64,000 nt of DNA from Trichobilharzia regenti (lineage: Eukaryota; Platyhelminthes; Trematoda; Strigeidida; Schistosomatidae), in contig OX235262.1 in NCBI GenBank assembly GCA_944472135.2, positions 166,035,509 to 166,099,508 of the forward strand. The letters run 5' to 3'. Positions 52,001 through 55,321 of the stretch are shown here, piece after piece; the first letter of the stretch is position 1, and each line of letters opens with the position of its first letter. A program made the position numbers and the translations under genes. Below the pieces are notes generated by a model that was not told the DNA's origin, ran no database searches, and saw only the letters and a program-made list of their open reading frames with translations.

Positions 52001-53251
52001 AGAAGACACTAGTTTTTTCTTGTCTCTCCTGAGAAATCACAAATAAGTGGACGAAGAAAATGAAGTAACTGGCTGGTCTTATCTTAATCACCAGCTATTG
52101 CTACTCATGAGAGAAAAGACTCAATGTAGTAATGTGATAGTGCAATTATTTCAACTAAATGGTAAATGGTTTTTAGGTCGCTAATCAAAACAAAATACTG
52201 AAATGTCAAAATGATTTAGAATAAGCCAGTAGCGAAGAGAAATGATTTGAAAATTCTCTCGAACAACTTGTTTACAGTAATAAAGTTTATATGAGTATTT
52301 CTACCTATTTTTGGCATATTTCCCTTAATCCCTGAAGAGTGGTATGACAGTACGTGGGATAGTACTTATTAAAATGAAAACTCCAGTAAACATTGCGCCT
52401 AAACATTGCGGTGGCCTCTTTCATAACAATATCACGGTAAAATCATGATATTCCATAATCATCCAAGAGGTGAATCAGTGTTGCTTATTAAAAAGAAGAA
52501 TGAGAAGCATTCTCCAGTAATCTTCTACAAGTGCATCATTCTCTTGTTGTACGTTAACTTGCTTCAAAAATACAAATTATTACTGCTGATCCATTTAGGC
52601 GGTTTAAACTTATAAAAAATCGAGAGAAATTTCTCAGAGCTCTGAAGCTGTGTGAACACCGTACTAACTGTTGTGAACCGATTGTTTATATAGTTAAAAA
52701 AAATAGTTTGTGCCAGTTCAGTAAAGCTTATTGTTTTTGCAATAAGCTCTAAGATTATTCCTACGGGATATGACACAATTTCAGTCTAATATTCTACATC
52801 GAATGAATTCTTCAAAAATATTCTATGAAAGTGTAGTCCATAATGACTGTAACAGGTCAGCCTACCGATAAAAAAAGTCAAATAAAGCTAACAGAAAGAT
52901 TACTTGTGATTGGTGAACTTCATAAAAAGTTTTATTTAGAACCATTAGATGAAAATATGTTAATATTTTGGTACATAATAATACGTACGTTTCCGATTCA
53001 GAATACAATCCACTCAGCCGAGCGATTATGTGAGCAAAAGCTCTCTCCTTAGCCGTAAATGACGAAGGAAGCTTTAGGGATTCTAATTTATTTTTAAAAA
53101 AGTTTTCTATGGCAATGAAAACGGCACATCGGGTTTCTTCAGCCACCTCATGAAACGTTTCATTATTGACCAGAATCGACAGCGCTTGAGCAATCTCTTC
53201 TCTAATATTTACACCTATATCGTTCGATGAAACAAAATATCCACATACTTT
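6444..53251 (-). CDS. YTHDC2-like: YTHDC2/Bgcn-family R3H-DEAH helicase with ankyrin insert (partial, 16 exons)
   Basis: Exons in transcription order: 53251-52989, 50086-49884, 49401-49181, 45124-44967, 41847-41403, 36837-36379, 34359-34252, 29913-29753, 27088-26894, 24956-24848, 20906-20627, 18503-18196, 15926-15833, 14088-13998, 10542-10462, 6526-6444 (about 3.26 kb coding). Domain order seen: R3H, helicase motifs I, Ia, II, III, a long low-complexity insert, ankyrin repeats, then motifs IV, V and VI. Ankyrin repeats inside the helicase core are the hallmark of YTHDC2. Known for the family: vertebrate YTHDC2 is an m6A-linked 3'-5' RNA helicase needed for germ-cell meiosis, and Drosophila Bgcn is a diverged relative that controls germline differentiation. 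A germline RNA role here is inference. First exon(s) are not identified; the 3' part continues past the left edge. GT-AG sites and phases agree throughout except one base in exon 6. Whether a YTH domain exists cannot be seen. Confidence 0.9.
6634..6877 (-). repeat. tRNA-headed SINE, LINE-tailed subfamily
   Basis: The 3' tail on the plus strand reads ACGTTCCCAGTGGAACATAA (6650-6669). The tRNA-like head is at about 6790-6877 and ends GCCACCGACGC. The head has changes in its anticodon-arm region (CTACATGAGGAGTGGTCGGA). Confidence 0.75.
6937..7053 (-). repeat. tRNA-headed SINE, second-tail subfamily (truncated)
   Basis: The tail shares GATTCCACATTGTATTTTTG and CAGCATATGATATCGGTAGC with copies at 17850 and 38185. 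Only the last part of the tRNA-like head remains (GTGCGTCGGCCGGGGATCGA). Confidence 0.7.
7055..8690. other. Intron or intergenic DNA, nothing recognised
   Basis: AT-rich sequence with no open frame, splice-bounded exon, SINE head or LINE motif that I can recognise. Confidence 0.4.
8695..8845 (+). repeat. RTE-like LINE fragment (second family)
   Basis: It carries the decayed segment GGATGTCAAAACCAGCCGAG...AAGACACCTTTATGAATCT, equivalent to the KARIRKARQAFITL region of the 27.4 kb copy but on the plus strand. Confidence 0.55.
9000..9960. other. GC-richer block of unassigned repeat-like sequence
   Basis: This kilobase is visibly less AT-rich than its surroundings and ends sharply at the (AT)n run. 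No frame is open for long on either strand and I do not recognise a family. Probably a decayed transposon or satellite fragment. Confidence 0.3.
9991..10050. repeat. (AT)n microsatellite
   Basis: About 60 bases of uninterrupted alternating A and T. Confidence 0.97.
10172..10435 (+). CDS. Unassigned open frame, antisense in the host-gene intron
   Basis: An open frame of 86 codons from the Met at 10175, preceded by an acceptor-like TTAAAAATTCAG, encodes a protein-like sequence (MDPDYSVPMFLLSLFKFINE... ending HRLVVLRK). I do not recognise it. It ends 27 bases from exon 15 of the host gene, which is on the other strand. It may be the last exon or a retrocopy fragment of another gene, or chance. 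Confidence 0.3.
   Translation, partial: RLYAADENQRNKMDPDYSVPMFLLSLFKFINENHCMKFLDETTVLYSSIFNGTLTDISPWSNSINFYNNSLIECWKRYLHRLVVLRK
10462..10542 (-). CDS. YTHDC2-like exon 15: helicase motif V
   Basis: Acceptor TTACCTTCTAG, donor TTTACG|GTATGT. The 27 codons read ILSSNIAESCMTFDDVSYVI followed by DCGLDFT. Motif V is STNIAETSIT in human and SSNIAESCMT here; the downstream VIDxG is conserved. Confidence 0.93.
10750..10915 (-). repeat. Hammerhead-SINE copy (box B head truncated)
   Basis: It carries the 3' end ATTAGATGGCTGGGGACAAT and a degenerate hammerhead (minus strand, 10829-10784: TTAATGAG core, stem loop TGCCAATAAGCA, CGAAA, closing CAAGGC). Confidence 0.65.
11994..12180 (-). repeat. Hammerhead-SINE with tRNA-like promoter
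   Basis: On the minus strand the head reads GGATAGCTCAGTGGTAACG (box A type) and GGGTTGGAATCTC (box B type). The hammerhead-like core follows at 12073-12028 and the element ends GCCTCGAACTATCTAATATC. It is the best preserved copy of this SINE group in the window. Confidence 0.8.
12028..12073 (-). ncRNA. Hammerhead-ribozyme-like motif, type I with very short helix III
   Basis: The minus-strand order is stem I (GCCATG), CTGACGA, stem II hairpin closed by GTG/CAC, GAAT, CCAGGTC with cleavage-type GTC, then CAAGGC pairing back to stem I. CTGANGA is perfect; GAAA is GAAT, so this copy is probably weak or inactive. Confidence 0.6.
12700..12945 (+). other. Possible exon or decayed coding fragment
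   Basis: An open frame of about 79 codons without an early Met runs to a TAA at 12943-12945 and reads like protein (DMTKDGKLLPHSVIQENTRL and DLILLTSSGRKLSYYSI). It is antisense to the host gene. No family is recognised. Confidence 0.25.
13024..13690. mobile_element. Foldback/MITE-like element with arms of about 115 bp
   Basis: The left arm (13024-13140) and right arm (13582-13690) are inverted repeats. Shared landmarks are TTCAATAATTTCTC, CAGGTTCTTACAATTATAAA, TACAATAAAGGCCAGTTGT and GGCGGATAAATTTTTAACGT. The interior of about 440 bases is AT-rich and noncoding. No transposase is present, so it would be non-autonomous. Confidence 0.8.
13998..14088 (-). CDS. YTHDC2-like exon 14: LHS segment before motif V
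   Basis: Acceptor ACCTTTTTAG, donor GACTA|GTAAGTTC. It encodes RPLILILHSRMLVADLKTIY then ARSKSSVRRL, which parallels human VFMLHSNMQTSDQKKVL...GVRK. The length of 91 bases fits one base in and phase 0 out. Confidence 0.85.
14565..14888. repeat. Palindromic hammerhead-SINE unit, second copy
   Basis: Same architecture as 5985-6352: a left arm with hammerhead core (minus strand), an inverted right arm ending TTACCTCCAGCCATCTTATA, and the shared flank ending CTAGTGTTCAGCTAAAATAA. Confidence 0.7.
14595..14643 (-). ncRNA. Hammerhead-like motif with perfect 8-bp stem I
   Basis: The minus strand reads GCTTTGCA, GG, CTGATGT, a hairpin GTGCC...GTAC, GAAA, CCCAGA, then TGCAAAGC pairing perfectly with the start. 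The last A of CTGANGA is T and the cleavage triplet is altered, so a degenerate ribozyme. Confidence 0.5.
15393..15625 (-). repeat. tRNA-headed SINE, LINE-tailed subfamily
   Basis: The tail on the plus strand reads ACGTTCCCAGTGGAACATAA (15403-15422). The tRNA-like head at 15550-15625 keeps GGGGATCGAACCCC and GCCACCGACGC. Confidence 0.85.
15833..15926 (-). CDS. YTHDC2-like exon 13: helicase motif IV region
   Basis: Acceptor CTTTTTTAG, donor TCAAA|GTATGC. It encodes TILVFLPSYEEIITLRERLL, matching human AVLIFLPGYDEIVGLRDRIL. I chose the AA|GTATGC donor over GCA|GTAAAT seven bases later, because only the former gives the phase that exon 14 needs. Confidence 0.92.
16590..17290 (-). mobile_element. 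Penelope-like element 3' part (GIY-YIG end)
   Basis: On the minus strand, 17265-17050 reads TSRAGVVRLSEHKNLPKVRM then FDPTKKSKLE, the end of the GIY-YIG endonuclease found in the copies at 40.2 and 44.0 kb. The rest, to about 16590, is shared with 31.65-31.9 kb. Decayed. Confidence 0.7.
17851..18028 (-). repeat. tRNA-headed SINE, second-tail subfamily
   Basis: Head at 17955-18028 (CGTCGTGGCACAGTG on the minus strand, box A). Tail landmarks are shared with 38185: CAGCATATGATATTGGTAGC and CATTCCACAACGTATTTTTT. Confidence 0.85.
18196..18503 (-). CDS. YTHDC2-like exon 12: link from ankyrin repeats to second helicase lobe
   Basis: Acceptor TTCATTTTCTAG, donor GCAGAAG|GTAAGG. It encodes 102 residues, ending in NKLLLSYQLARNCTEPETTV and DYDLLTMLIVKIDSSLAEG. 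This matches human LLKAYHHSFDDEKVDLDLIMHLLYNIC. Its Ser/Gln/Thr-rich middle is specific to this gene. One base is left over. Confidence 0.9.
18643..18735 (-). repeat. S-alpha-like SINE fragment with hammerhead
   Basis: It contains a hammerhead at 18699-18651 on the minus strand: ATCCAA stem, GTGACGA, hairpin GTCCTAAATAGGAC, GAA, then GTGTGCATC and CTAGA. The GTCC-AAATA-GGAC stem II is that of the published Schistosoma S-alpha ribozyme. The core has C-to-G and A-to-G changes. Confidence 0.7.
19262..20062 (-). mobile_element. RTE-like LINE fragment (second family), 3' part
   Basis: It starts with the tail ATTATTATTTCC and CCTAGAGGAACATAGGGCTT (plus strand). On the minus strand it encodes VNIDKTEVMKIPGQQQQQQT, then TYLGSIV-like and KARIRKARQAFITLKSLWRS, the RT C-terminal region. 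Frames are broken. Confidence 0.8.
20627..20906 (-). CDS. YTHDC2-like exon 11: ankyrin repeats
   Basis: Acceptor ACACTTGAAG, donor CATAT|GTGAGT. It encodes an ankyrin repeat start LTPLMVCSAAGLMDAVDRLL, then GLGANPF, and a second repeat NAYDLARIFGHDEVAGLL. About 40 residues between the repeats have no counterpart in human YTHDC2. Ends with two bases that make a Met codon with the next exon. Confidence 0.92.
21165..21480 (+). mobile_element. Penelope-like element fragment, GIY-YIG C-terminus (family 2)
   Basis: The plus strand reads QTGHEASPEESFSIIYRVLN, the segment after the endonuclease core, and matches HLIQTDHKANIEESFSIIYR at 26.2 kb. Stop codons follow. Confidence 0.65.
21481..22845. other. 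Intron, nothing recognised
   Basis: AT-rich DNA without a supported exon or element. A short segment near 21825 resembles the 3' flank at 26520 and may be further Penelope-like tail. Confidence 0.35.
22850..23520 (-). mobile_element. RTE-like LINE fragment (second family), 3' part
   Basis: The tail CCGAGAGGAACCTAGGGCTT at 22871 (plus strand) and the reverse complement of the VKSVLLYG/KARIRK region are present. It is more diverged than the 19.3 and 27.4 kb copies. Confidence 0.75.
23646..23672. repeat. (AAT)n microsatellite
   Basis: About nine AAT/TAA units in a row. Confidence 0.9.
24186..24780 (+). mobile_element. RTE-like LINE fragment (second family), 3' part
   Basis: Plus-strand copy opposite in orientation to its neighbours. 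It carries the degraded GRIRKARETFITLK segment, further thumb sequence, and ends at ATCCAAGGGTATAATAATA. Confidence 0.7.
24848..24956 (-). CDS. YTHDC2-like exon 10: start of ankyrin insert
   Basis: Acceptor CATTTTTCAG (approximate tract), donor TTCAG|GTAGTA. It encodes LTNLFQCILASWISVDYEHS, which parallels human AFAQVFHLILTENVSVDYRHS, the entry to the ankyrin repeats. One base of a Gly codon is left over and is completed by the next exon. Confidence 0.9.
25088..25285 (+). repeat. tRNA-headed SINE with hammerhead remnant
   Basis: Box B-like GGTTTCGATCCC at 25151-25162. A hammerhead remnant follows (CCTGAGAAATC...TTAGGACGAAACAGCTGTCC, about 25171-25225). Confidence 0.65.
25470..26420 (+). mobile_element. 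Penelope-like element fragment (family 2): RT end and GIY-YIG
   Basis: 25612-25740 reads FQNRIVILDVLLTKRPDGDI, the Penelope RT C-terminal motif (LDVLVTRRPDG type). 25775-25900 continues RAIRLEDPIEDELK...SCPEQLF. At 26100-26290 the endonuclease end reads HENLPEWLCKGAVKTVNSSL. Stops and shifts separate the pieces. Confidence 0.8.
26894..27088 (-). CDS. YTHDC2-like exon 9: linker before ankyrin region
   Basis: Acceptor CATACTCTAG, donor AATAAG|GTTGTT (weak donor). It encodes 65 residues containing NNLLWTIWRSTVHH, loosely like human ACLSDIWLHKDID, the acidic linker that precedes the ankyrin insert. Phase 0 on both sides, consistent with neighbours. Confidence 0.7.
27364..29085 (-). pseudogene. 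RTE-like LINE (second family), longest copy, frameshifted RT
   Basis: The minus strand encodes in separate frames: PTKSEVLIGKAPGPDGIPAE (28960-28780); an RT block 28684-28100 with EQAGFRRNKSCIDQ, FIDFEKAFDSVDR, GVRQGCLLSPMIF and FADDICLI; and 28128-27790 with LQVNIDKTEVMKIP, a Gln run and TYLGSIV. Endonuclease is absent (5' truncated). The 3' end is CCTAGAGGAACATAGGGCTT plus a microsatellite-type tail at 27364. At least two frameshifts and stops break it. The related intact element at 1.3-4.8 kb belongs to a different family of the same clade. Confidence 0.88.
29375..29590 (+). repeat. tRNA-headed SINE with hammerhead remnant
   Basis: Box A TGGCTGAGTGG at 29441-29451 and box B GGTTCAAACC at 29485-29494 form a textbook pol III promoter. 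Downstream is CTGATGAGTCCAAAACTGGG (from 29512): a perfect CTGATGA with the GTCC stem, but the GAAA box is lost (ACAGC). Confidence 0.8.
29753..29913 (-). CDS. YTHDC2-like exon 8: linker
   Basis: Acceptor TTTTTTTTAG, donor AAAG|GTATCT. It encodes a 53-residue Asn-rich linker (MYFWLKGNEPTNYNSREYNT onward) without clear human similarity. It is included because it has good splice sites and its phase (2 bases in, 0 out) fits both neighbours exactly. Confidence 0.7.
29915..31555. other. Intron, nothing recognised
   Basis: AT-rich, with TA- and GT-rich short runs at 30695-30720 and 30815-30830. A 73-codon frame at 30567-30346 on the minus strand is not needed to join exons 7 and 8 and has no recognisable motif. 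Confidence 0.4.
31560..32490 (-). mobile_element. Penelope-like element fragment (family 1)
   Basis: On the minus strand, 32340-32220 reads LHRILNKAGIRVAYKLTNSL then RDKLCRLKDPV, and 32150-31980 reads VLRLSEHKNLANVRMIDPTK followed by ALYAS. This is the linker and GIY-YIG domain of the same family as 40.2 kb. Confidence 0.8.
33075..33745 (-). mobile_element. Penelope-like element fragment (family 2): RT thumb and GIY-YIG
   Basis: The minus strand encodes NGYPQKFINKYG and KKPVYVQLDYKGENIAAMTN (33640-33500), then CIYKFTCICGSSYIERTERR and FSEHVPKSLRLKG (33390-33260), then HEVDVEKSFKIINR. The endonuclease YIG is YIE here. One stop separates the halves. Confidence 0.85.
34252..34359 (-). CDS. YTHDC2-like exon 7: segment after motif III
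   Basis: Acceptor GAACTGCAG, donor CAGG|GTAGGT. It encodes PHNTQQVKTYYLEDILEWT, paralleling human GRPFEVKEMFLEDILRTT. The two-base start completes an Ile codon with the last base of exon 6, giving PVINI as in human PVIYI. One base is left at the 3' end. Confidence 0.88.
34933..35276 (+). mobile_element. Probable solo LTR with 4-bp target-site duplication
   Basis: The 336-base unit 34937-35272 begins TGTGGTGAGAGCTG and ends TTTTGTTACA. It is flanked by CTAC at 34933-34936 and 35273-35276. It contains a TATA-like CTATAAATATG at about 35207. Length and 4-bp duplication fit a Ty3/gypsy LTR (Boudicca-like length); the strand is assigned from the TATA. Confidence 0.7.
35280..36378. other. Intron, nothing recognised
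   Basis: AT-rich with no supported feature. Confidence 0.4.
36379..36837 (-). CDS. YTHDC2-like exon 6: low-complexity insert, apparent one-base shift
   Basis: Acceptor TTTTTTCCGTTTTCAG, donor AACA|GTAAGT. The first part reads on from exon 5 in phase 0 (QLPNGVDNDNC...). The last part reads in a different frame and ends FSKYFNGAPVIN, which matches the conserved IRYFGSCPVI block after motif III. The exon is 459 bases, but the phases of both neighbours require a length of 3n+1. A run of five G (plus strand, 36687-36691) sits just where the frames must switch; one more base there would reconcile the two halves. The middle holds a serine run. Real frameshift or assembly error cannot be told apart here. 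Confidence 0.75.
37099..37428 (+). mobile_element. Second copy of the solo-LTR-like unit
   Basis: It starts TGTGGTGAGAGCTG like the copy at 34937 and shares AACAACCAATCAGAAGA, CTGCTAACAATAA, and ATCTATAAATAT. Flanks TGAA and TGGA match at three of four bases, so the duplication has decayed or the ends are slightly off. Confidence 0.65.
37690..37830 (-). repeat. Hammerhead-SINE fragment
   Basis: Minus strand 37775-37733: GTGCTGAAGAGTCACAAATT then GGGACGAAACAGCTG, with CTGANGA and GAAA both intact. The tRNA-like head is not visible. Confidence 0.65.
38185..38362 (+). repeat. tRNA-headed SINE, second-tail subfamily (best copy)
   Basis: The head 38185-38257 folds like a tRNA: acceptor GCGTCGG/CCGACGC, box A TGGCACAGTGG (38192-38202), box B GGTTCGAGCCC (38236-38246). 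The tail follows with CCATGCTGAAAATTCCATAC and GTGTGGAATCAAG. There is no CCA-type gene context, and the anticodon arm is not a proper 5+7, so it is a SINE and not a working tRNA gene. Confidence 0.9.
38365..39285. other. Intron, nothing recognised
   Basis: AT-rich; short GT-rich run near 38600. No supported feature. Confidence 0.4.
39290..39480 (-). repeat. tRNA-headed SINE with hammerhead remnant
   Basis: On the minus strand box B is GGTTTGAACC, followed by ACTGATGGAGAGTCTCAAAC then TAGGACGAAACAGC (39390-39343). The core has two extra bases after CTGATG. Confidence 0.7.
39535..39705 (+). repeat. tRNA-headed SINE, decayed hammerhead
   Basis: It carries GACCAGAAGGTCATGAGGTC and box B GGTCGAACCCC, then GTCCCAAACCATGGTAAAAC, a decayed stem II and GAAA region. 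It lies in opposite orientation to, and 55 bases from, the copy at 39290. Confidence 0.65.
40185..41370 (+). mobile_element. Penelope-like element, 3' half (family 1): RT end, linker, GIY-YIG
   Basis: It begins with the RT catalytic region (VDDTFTVLKTQDIDRFLEHI at 40210-40270), goes through one in-frame stop, then a 173-codon frame (40304-40825) with EEELPMLDCIVKRKEDGKLN and VYRKPTHSNGYLNFRSSHP, and an acidic Ser/Asp/Asn run at 40612-40690. After another stop the GIY-YIG domain reads CDDCQIKYIGQTSRTG (40880-40930) and LAKHKNLAKSIL. Penelope-like elements use GIY-YIG in place of the usual endonuclease. Stops show it is dead. Confidence 0.88.
41403..41847 (-). CDS. YTHDC2-like exon 5: helicase motifs II and III (altered)
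   Basis: Acceptor TTTCTTTAG, donor CCTGAA|GTGAGT. It begins VSPRTLLTFCTHGVLLRT, near-identical to the human VSPKTLLTFCTNGVLLRT. Motif II reads VDEIEEDE, so the usual DEAH/DEVH histidine is Glu. The segment at the motif III position reads VLVINTHLS, where human has LILSSAALD. The last 40 residues are a Ser/Asn/Thr-rich insert without a counterpart in human. Phase 0 at the 3' end. Confidence 0.9.
41850..42760. other. Intron, nothing recognised
   Basis: No supported feature between exon 5 and the LINE fragment at 42.8 kb. Confidence 0.4.
42766..43797 (+). mobile_element. RTE-like LINE fragment (second family), RT and thumb
   Basis: The plus strand carries decayed CHLPSGDPQWKTQRYQWSEN-type sequence, LEDLDLTDHLCLVSQKLEDF (the FADDI box region, ADD lost), then VSSFTYVGSIVST-like and the KARQTFITLKS segment. 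It ends in ATCCAAAGGGATAATAATAA. Confidence 0.8.
43972..44720 (+). mobile_element. Penelope-like element fragment (family 1)
   Basis: It reads TREGKLHTNVYKKPTHSNRY then LDFNSSHPLSVKAK, later the broken linker, and YIGHTSRSGVVRLSEHKNLA (from about 44485). Same family as 40.2 kb; heavily broken. Confidence 0.8.
44967..45124 (-). CDS. YTHDC2-like exon 4: helicase motif Ia/Ib region
   Basis: Acceptor TATTATAG, donor TCAAA|GTATTT. It encodes ILMDECFARGQRCRMICSQP followed by RRLYAHINAERLA and ENVGQTIGYQIRLESK. Motif Ia (SQPRR) and the GQTIGYQIRLES block are well conserved with human YTHDC2 and other DEAH helicases. Ends with two codon bases. Confidence 0.93.
45729..45962 (-). repeat. RTE-like LINE 3'-end fragment (first of three head-to-tail)
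   Basis: It begins TTGTATTATTATTG with the tail TTTGGGTTCTGAGGGGAACG. It is cut off where the next copy's tail starts at 45964. Confidence 0.65.
45964..46975 (-). mobile_element. RTE-like LINE fragment (second of three)
   Basis: Tail TTATTATTATTATTTG, then CCTAGTGGAACATAGGGCTT. The minus strand encodes RRKLRWIGHSLRRPLGDIAR, VNIDKTEVVKITNQQQQQ and INLKQPIWKSSSLS in shifted frames. Confidence 0.8.
46976..47690 (-). mobile_element. RTE-like LINE fragment (third of three)
   Basis: Decayed copy of the same C-terminal RT region without the 3' tail. It runs from the IEEPILNKYS-type thumb up to the GCLPSPM-like RT segment near 47650 (GVRQGCLLSP equivalent). Confidence 0.65.
47695..49175. other. Intron, nothing firm
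   Basis: Mostly AT-rich. A segment at 48500-48780 looks like a dispersed repeat, with C-rich AACCCTAA-like stretches, and has some similarity to 51540-51650. No coding sequence is supported. Confidence 0.35.
49181..49401 (-). CDS. YTHDC2-like exon 3: helicase motif I (Walker A)
   Basis: Acceptor ATATTTAG, donor CTCAG|GTAAGTG (strong). It encodes the family signature IPQIP-like PQIPTPPP, then a helix with QQIVHQLNSSQVVIISGPP, then the P-loop GPPGCGKTT, and ends at TILPQ. The P-loop is fully conserved, so ATP binding is expected. Phase is 0 at the 3' end and joins exactly to ILMDECF in the next exon. Confidence 0.92.
49884..50086 (-). CDS. YTHDC2-like exon 2: end of R3H and linker
   Basis: Acceptor TTTTCTTTTAG, donor AAAG|GTAAAA. 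The segment begins VIGEKILTIS, which is the last strand of R3H (compare KGANRYLTV in human). It continues with LVHLL-type linker sequence (HLLQTNPVTAKEKLELYPRV) that parallels the human SLIQRFPVTNKERTELLP stretch. It ends with one base of a Gly codon. Confidence 0.87.
50405..50555 (-). repeat. RTE-like LINE 3'-end fragment
   Basis: TTTATTATTGGAACATAGGG then CTTCAACAGCTCATATCCAC, and CACACGATCTCCTCCACG, match the 45.9-46.1 kb copy. Confidence 0.65.
50560..52985. other. Large intron, nothing recognised
   Basis: AT-rich DNA between exons 1 and 2 of the host gene with no supported feature. Confidence 0.45.
52989..53251 (-). CDS. YTHDC2-like exon 1 of those found: R3H domain, first part
   Basis: The frame starts after a TTCCAG acceptor and ends at AC|GTACGT. 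The encoded segment contains LPSSFTAKERAFAHIIARL, which matches the R3H core (the ERAFxHxxA run seen in human YTHDC2). There is an in-frame stop just upstream of the acceptor, so this is not an initial exon; the start codon must lie in an exon further upstream that I could not identify. The exon ends with two bases of a codon, completed by the first base of the next exon. Confidence 0.88.
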
Positions 53252-53700
53252 CTGGAATTGGAGTCATAACGGATGGTTCGATATCTCATGAGCAATTTTA
53301 AAAATAGGTGACAAATTCAATGTCTACAGTATCCAATATCCAATACCTTCTTCAAGGGCTAATGGAAACCAATTTCATTTCTTTCTGCTCGTTTTGTAGT
53401 ACCCCTATACCAACTGTAAACATGCTTTTTAATCTAATTTGTATACTTGTATTATATGTGTATACAGACCGATTTTATATGTACTTCGCAAACATTTGTC
53501 ATTTTTACTGTTGAATATTACCTTGACACAATTTCGAATTTGACTACTGCTTCAATACATATTCGTAATCTTCACAAGTGCCTTTTGATTTACGTTGTGG
53601 GCGTTGAGTAGCCACAACGTCTGCGCACATCAATAAGAGCGAAGAAATACATAGAATATATGTGTACGGCAGTTTAGTCAGACAACGCACGCTACAAAAT

Positions 53701-53718
53701 TGGTGAGCCCGAAGTGAT
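53701..53718 (+). promoter_or_regulatory. Putative primer-binding site
   Basis: TGGTGAGCCCGAAGTGAT lies four bases after the presumed LTR end and resembles the TGGTGACCCCGACGTGAT type described for tRNA-Trp priming in the CsRn1/Kabuki lineage (from memory; two differences). Confidence 0.6.
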
Positions 53719-53721
53719 ATT

Positions 53722-53925
53722 TCGACAGCGACGACAAATTGGTGTCCTTGACGATAACTGGTTCACCCGGACGACAAATTGTTGACCTCAACGGCAAATT
53801 TCTACCCCATCGACAAATTGTCCATCGCGACGACAACTTTTTCACCTCGACGATAACTTGTTCACTGCGACGATAACTTGTTGACTCCAACGATGTTTTG
53901 TTCACCCGGACGCATCATTACACTT
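53722..53925 (+). repeat. Tandem leader repeat, unit about 20 bases
   Basis: About ten degenerate units of CGACGACAAATTG or CGATAACTTG followed by TTCACC/TTGACC, in the retrotransposon leader between the primer-binding site and gag. Confidence 0.85.
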
Positions 53926-54127
53926 GCTGGATTATTTAAACTCTAACTTTATCGGATATGTATACATATAATAGACATTTCGAGCTCATTCTTGTGCTTT
54001 TCATCGCACAATTTGCAGTAATCTGTGGTAAGCATCTGCATTGCATGTTTTCTGTTTTACCATATTCTTGGTGTGCATAATTTTTGCTATTTTGTTACTG
54101 TTAAACCATTTTTCTACGAATTGTATC

Positions 54128-54841
54128 ATGTCTTCCAATACCTCTAATAACTTAGAGCTGGGATCTGTTGGTACCATTTCTCTTACTGTACAAGTTTTTA
54201 GGCCCAGAGACCCTCATCTTTGGTTTGCACGACTGGAAAATTATTTCACTGCCAATAAGCTCACGTCACAGACGGCTGAATTCGGCATATTGAGTACAGT
54301 ACTACCAGACGAAATCGTCGAACAGGTTCGACAATGCATCGTTCAGCCCAGCACAGACTCTCCTTACGACCAGTTGAAGGAAGAGGTACTTCGATGCACT
54401 TCGCTTTCTGATAGACAAACACTCGATCGTTTGTTAGAGCTAGGTGATAAAACCCCATCACAACTCATGAGGCACATGGAAAGCCTAGCAGCAGGAAGAG
54501 TTATCGACAAACGTCCCTTTTACCAAATCTGGCTGCGACGACTGCGTGCAAACATTCAGCAAGTTCTTGCTTTCGGAGACGACGACATTGACATGGAAAA
54601 GCTCGCCAAAATTGCGGATCGCATGTACGAGAGGTCAATACCTCAATCTATTGCTTCCACTAGCAGAATACCAGACACTCACGACAAGATACAGACTCTA
54701 GAACACAAAGTCGACACCTTACTGAGTCAGTTGGCAGCACTGACCACGCACACACGACCAAGCCGTTCTAGAAGCTCGTCTCGTCGACATCTTTCTCGGT
54801 CGCCCAGCACGTCACGACATCACGATACTATTTGCTGGTAA
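54128..54841 (+). pseudogene. Gypsy gag, stop within the Cys-His box
   Basis: The frame from the Met at 54128 (an upstream in-frame Met exists at 54041) encodes a capsid-like protein with FRPRDPHLWFARLENYFTAN and YDQLKEEVLRCTSLSD, a coiled region, and an Arg/Ser-rich end. The unusual Cys-His box of this lineage starts at CW (54833-54838) and is hit at once by TAA (54839-54841); the same frame resumes and runs on to the protease. Confidence 0.85.
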
Positions 54842-55231
54842 CACCGTAGTTACGGAGGCAATGCACGACGGTGTCGTTCACCTTGCAACTTTCAGGCTAA
54901 ACCAAAAGATATATCGTCATGTACGAAAACTTCTACTGTCGGCAATCTACGATCTAGCAGTCGTTTGTTTTATGTAACAGATAGAAATACTGGTACTACG
55001 TTCTTAGTCGACACAGGAGCAGAGGTTAGTGTTCTCCCTCCGTCTACGCAGGAACGTCAACATCCTGACCCTGCAGTTACGCTCCAAGCAGTTAATAAGT
55101 CTAATATTGTTACATATGGTAGTAAACGAATGACTTTAGACTTTGGTCTGCAGAATACCTACACTTGGTCTTTCATCATCGCAGACGTTCCATCCACAAT
55201 CCTTGGGATAGATTTCCTACAACAACACTAA
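54842..55231 (+). pseudogene. Gypsy Cys-His box remainder and aspartic protease
   Basis: In the same frame as gag: rest of the Cys-His box, then FLVDTGAEVSVLP (catalytic Asp-Thr-Gly, about 55005) and ILGIDFLQQH (flap-side motif). Ends with a stop at 55229-55231; a further in-frame stop is at 55268-55270. Confidence 0.85.
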
Positions 55232-55321
55232 CTGCTGGTTGATCCGGTAAGCCCTAAGCTTATAGACTAGCTCAATAAAAAGTACATCGCTGGTACGATT
55301 AGCCGTGCATCATCGCTGAAC

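Noticed and set aside
53678..53905. 75-codon open frame on the minus strand
   Set aside because: It is produced by the tandem leader repeat of the gypsy element.
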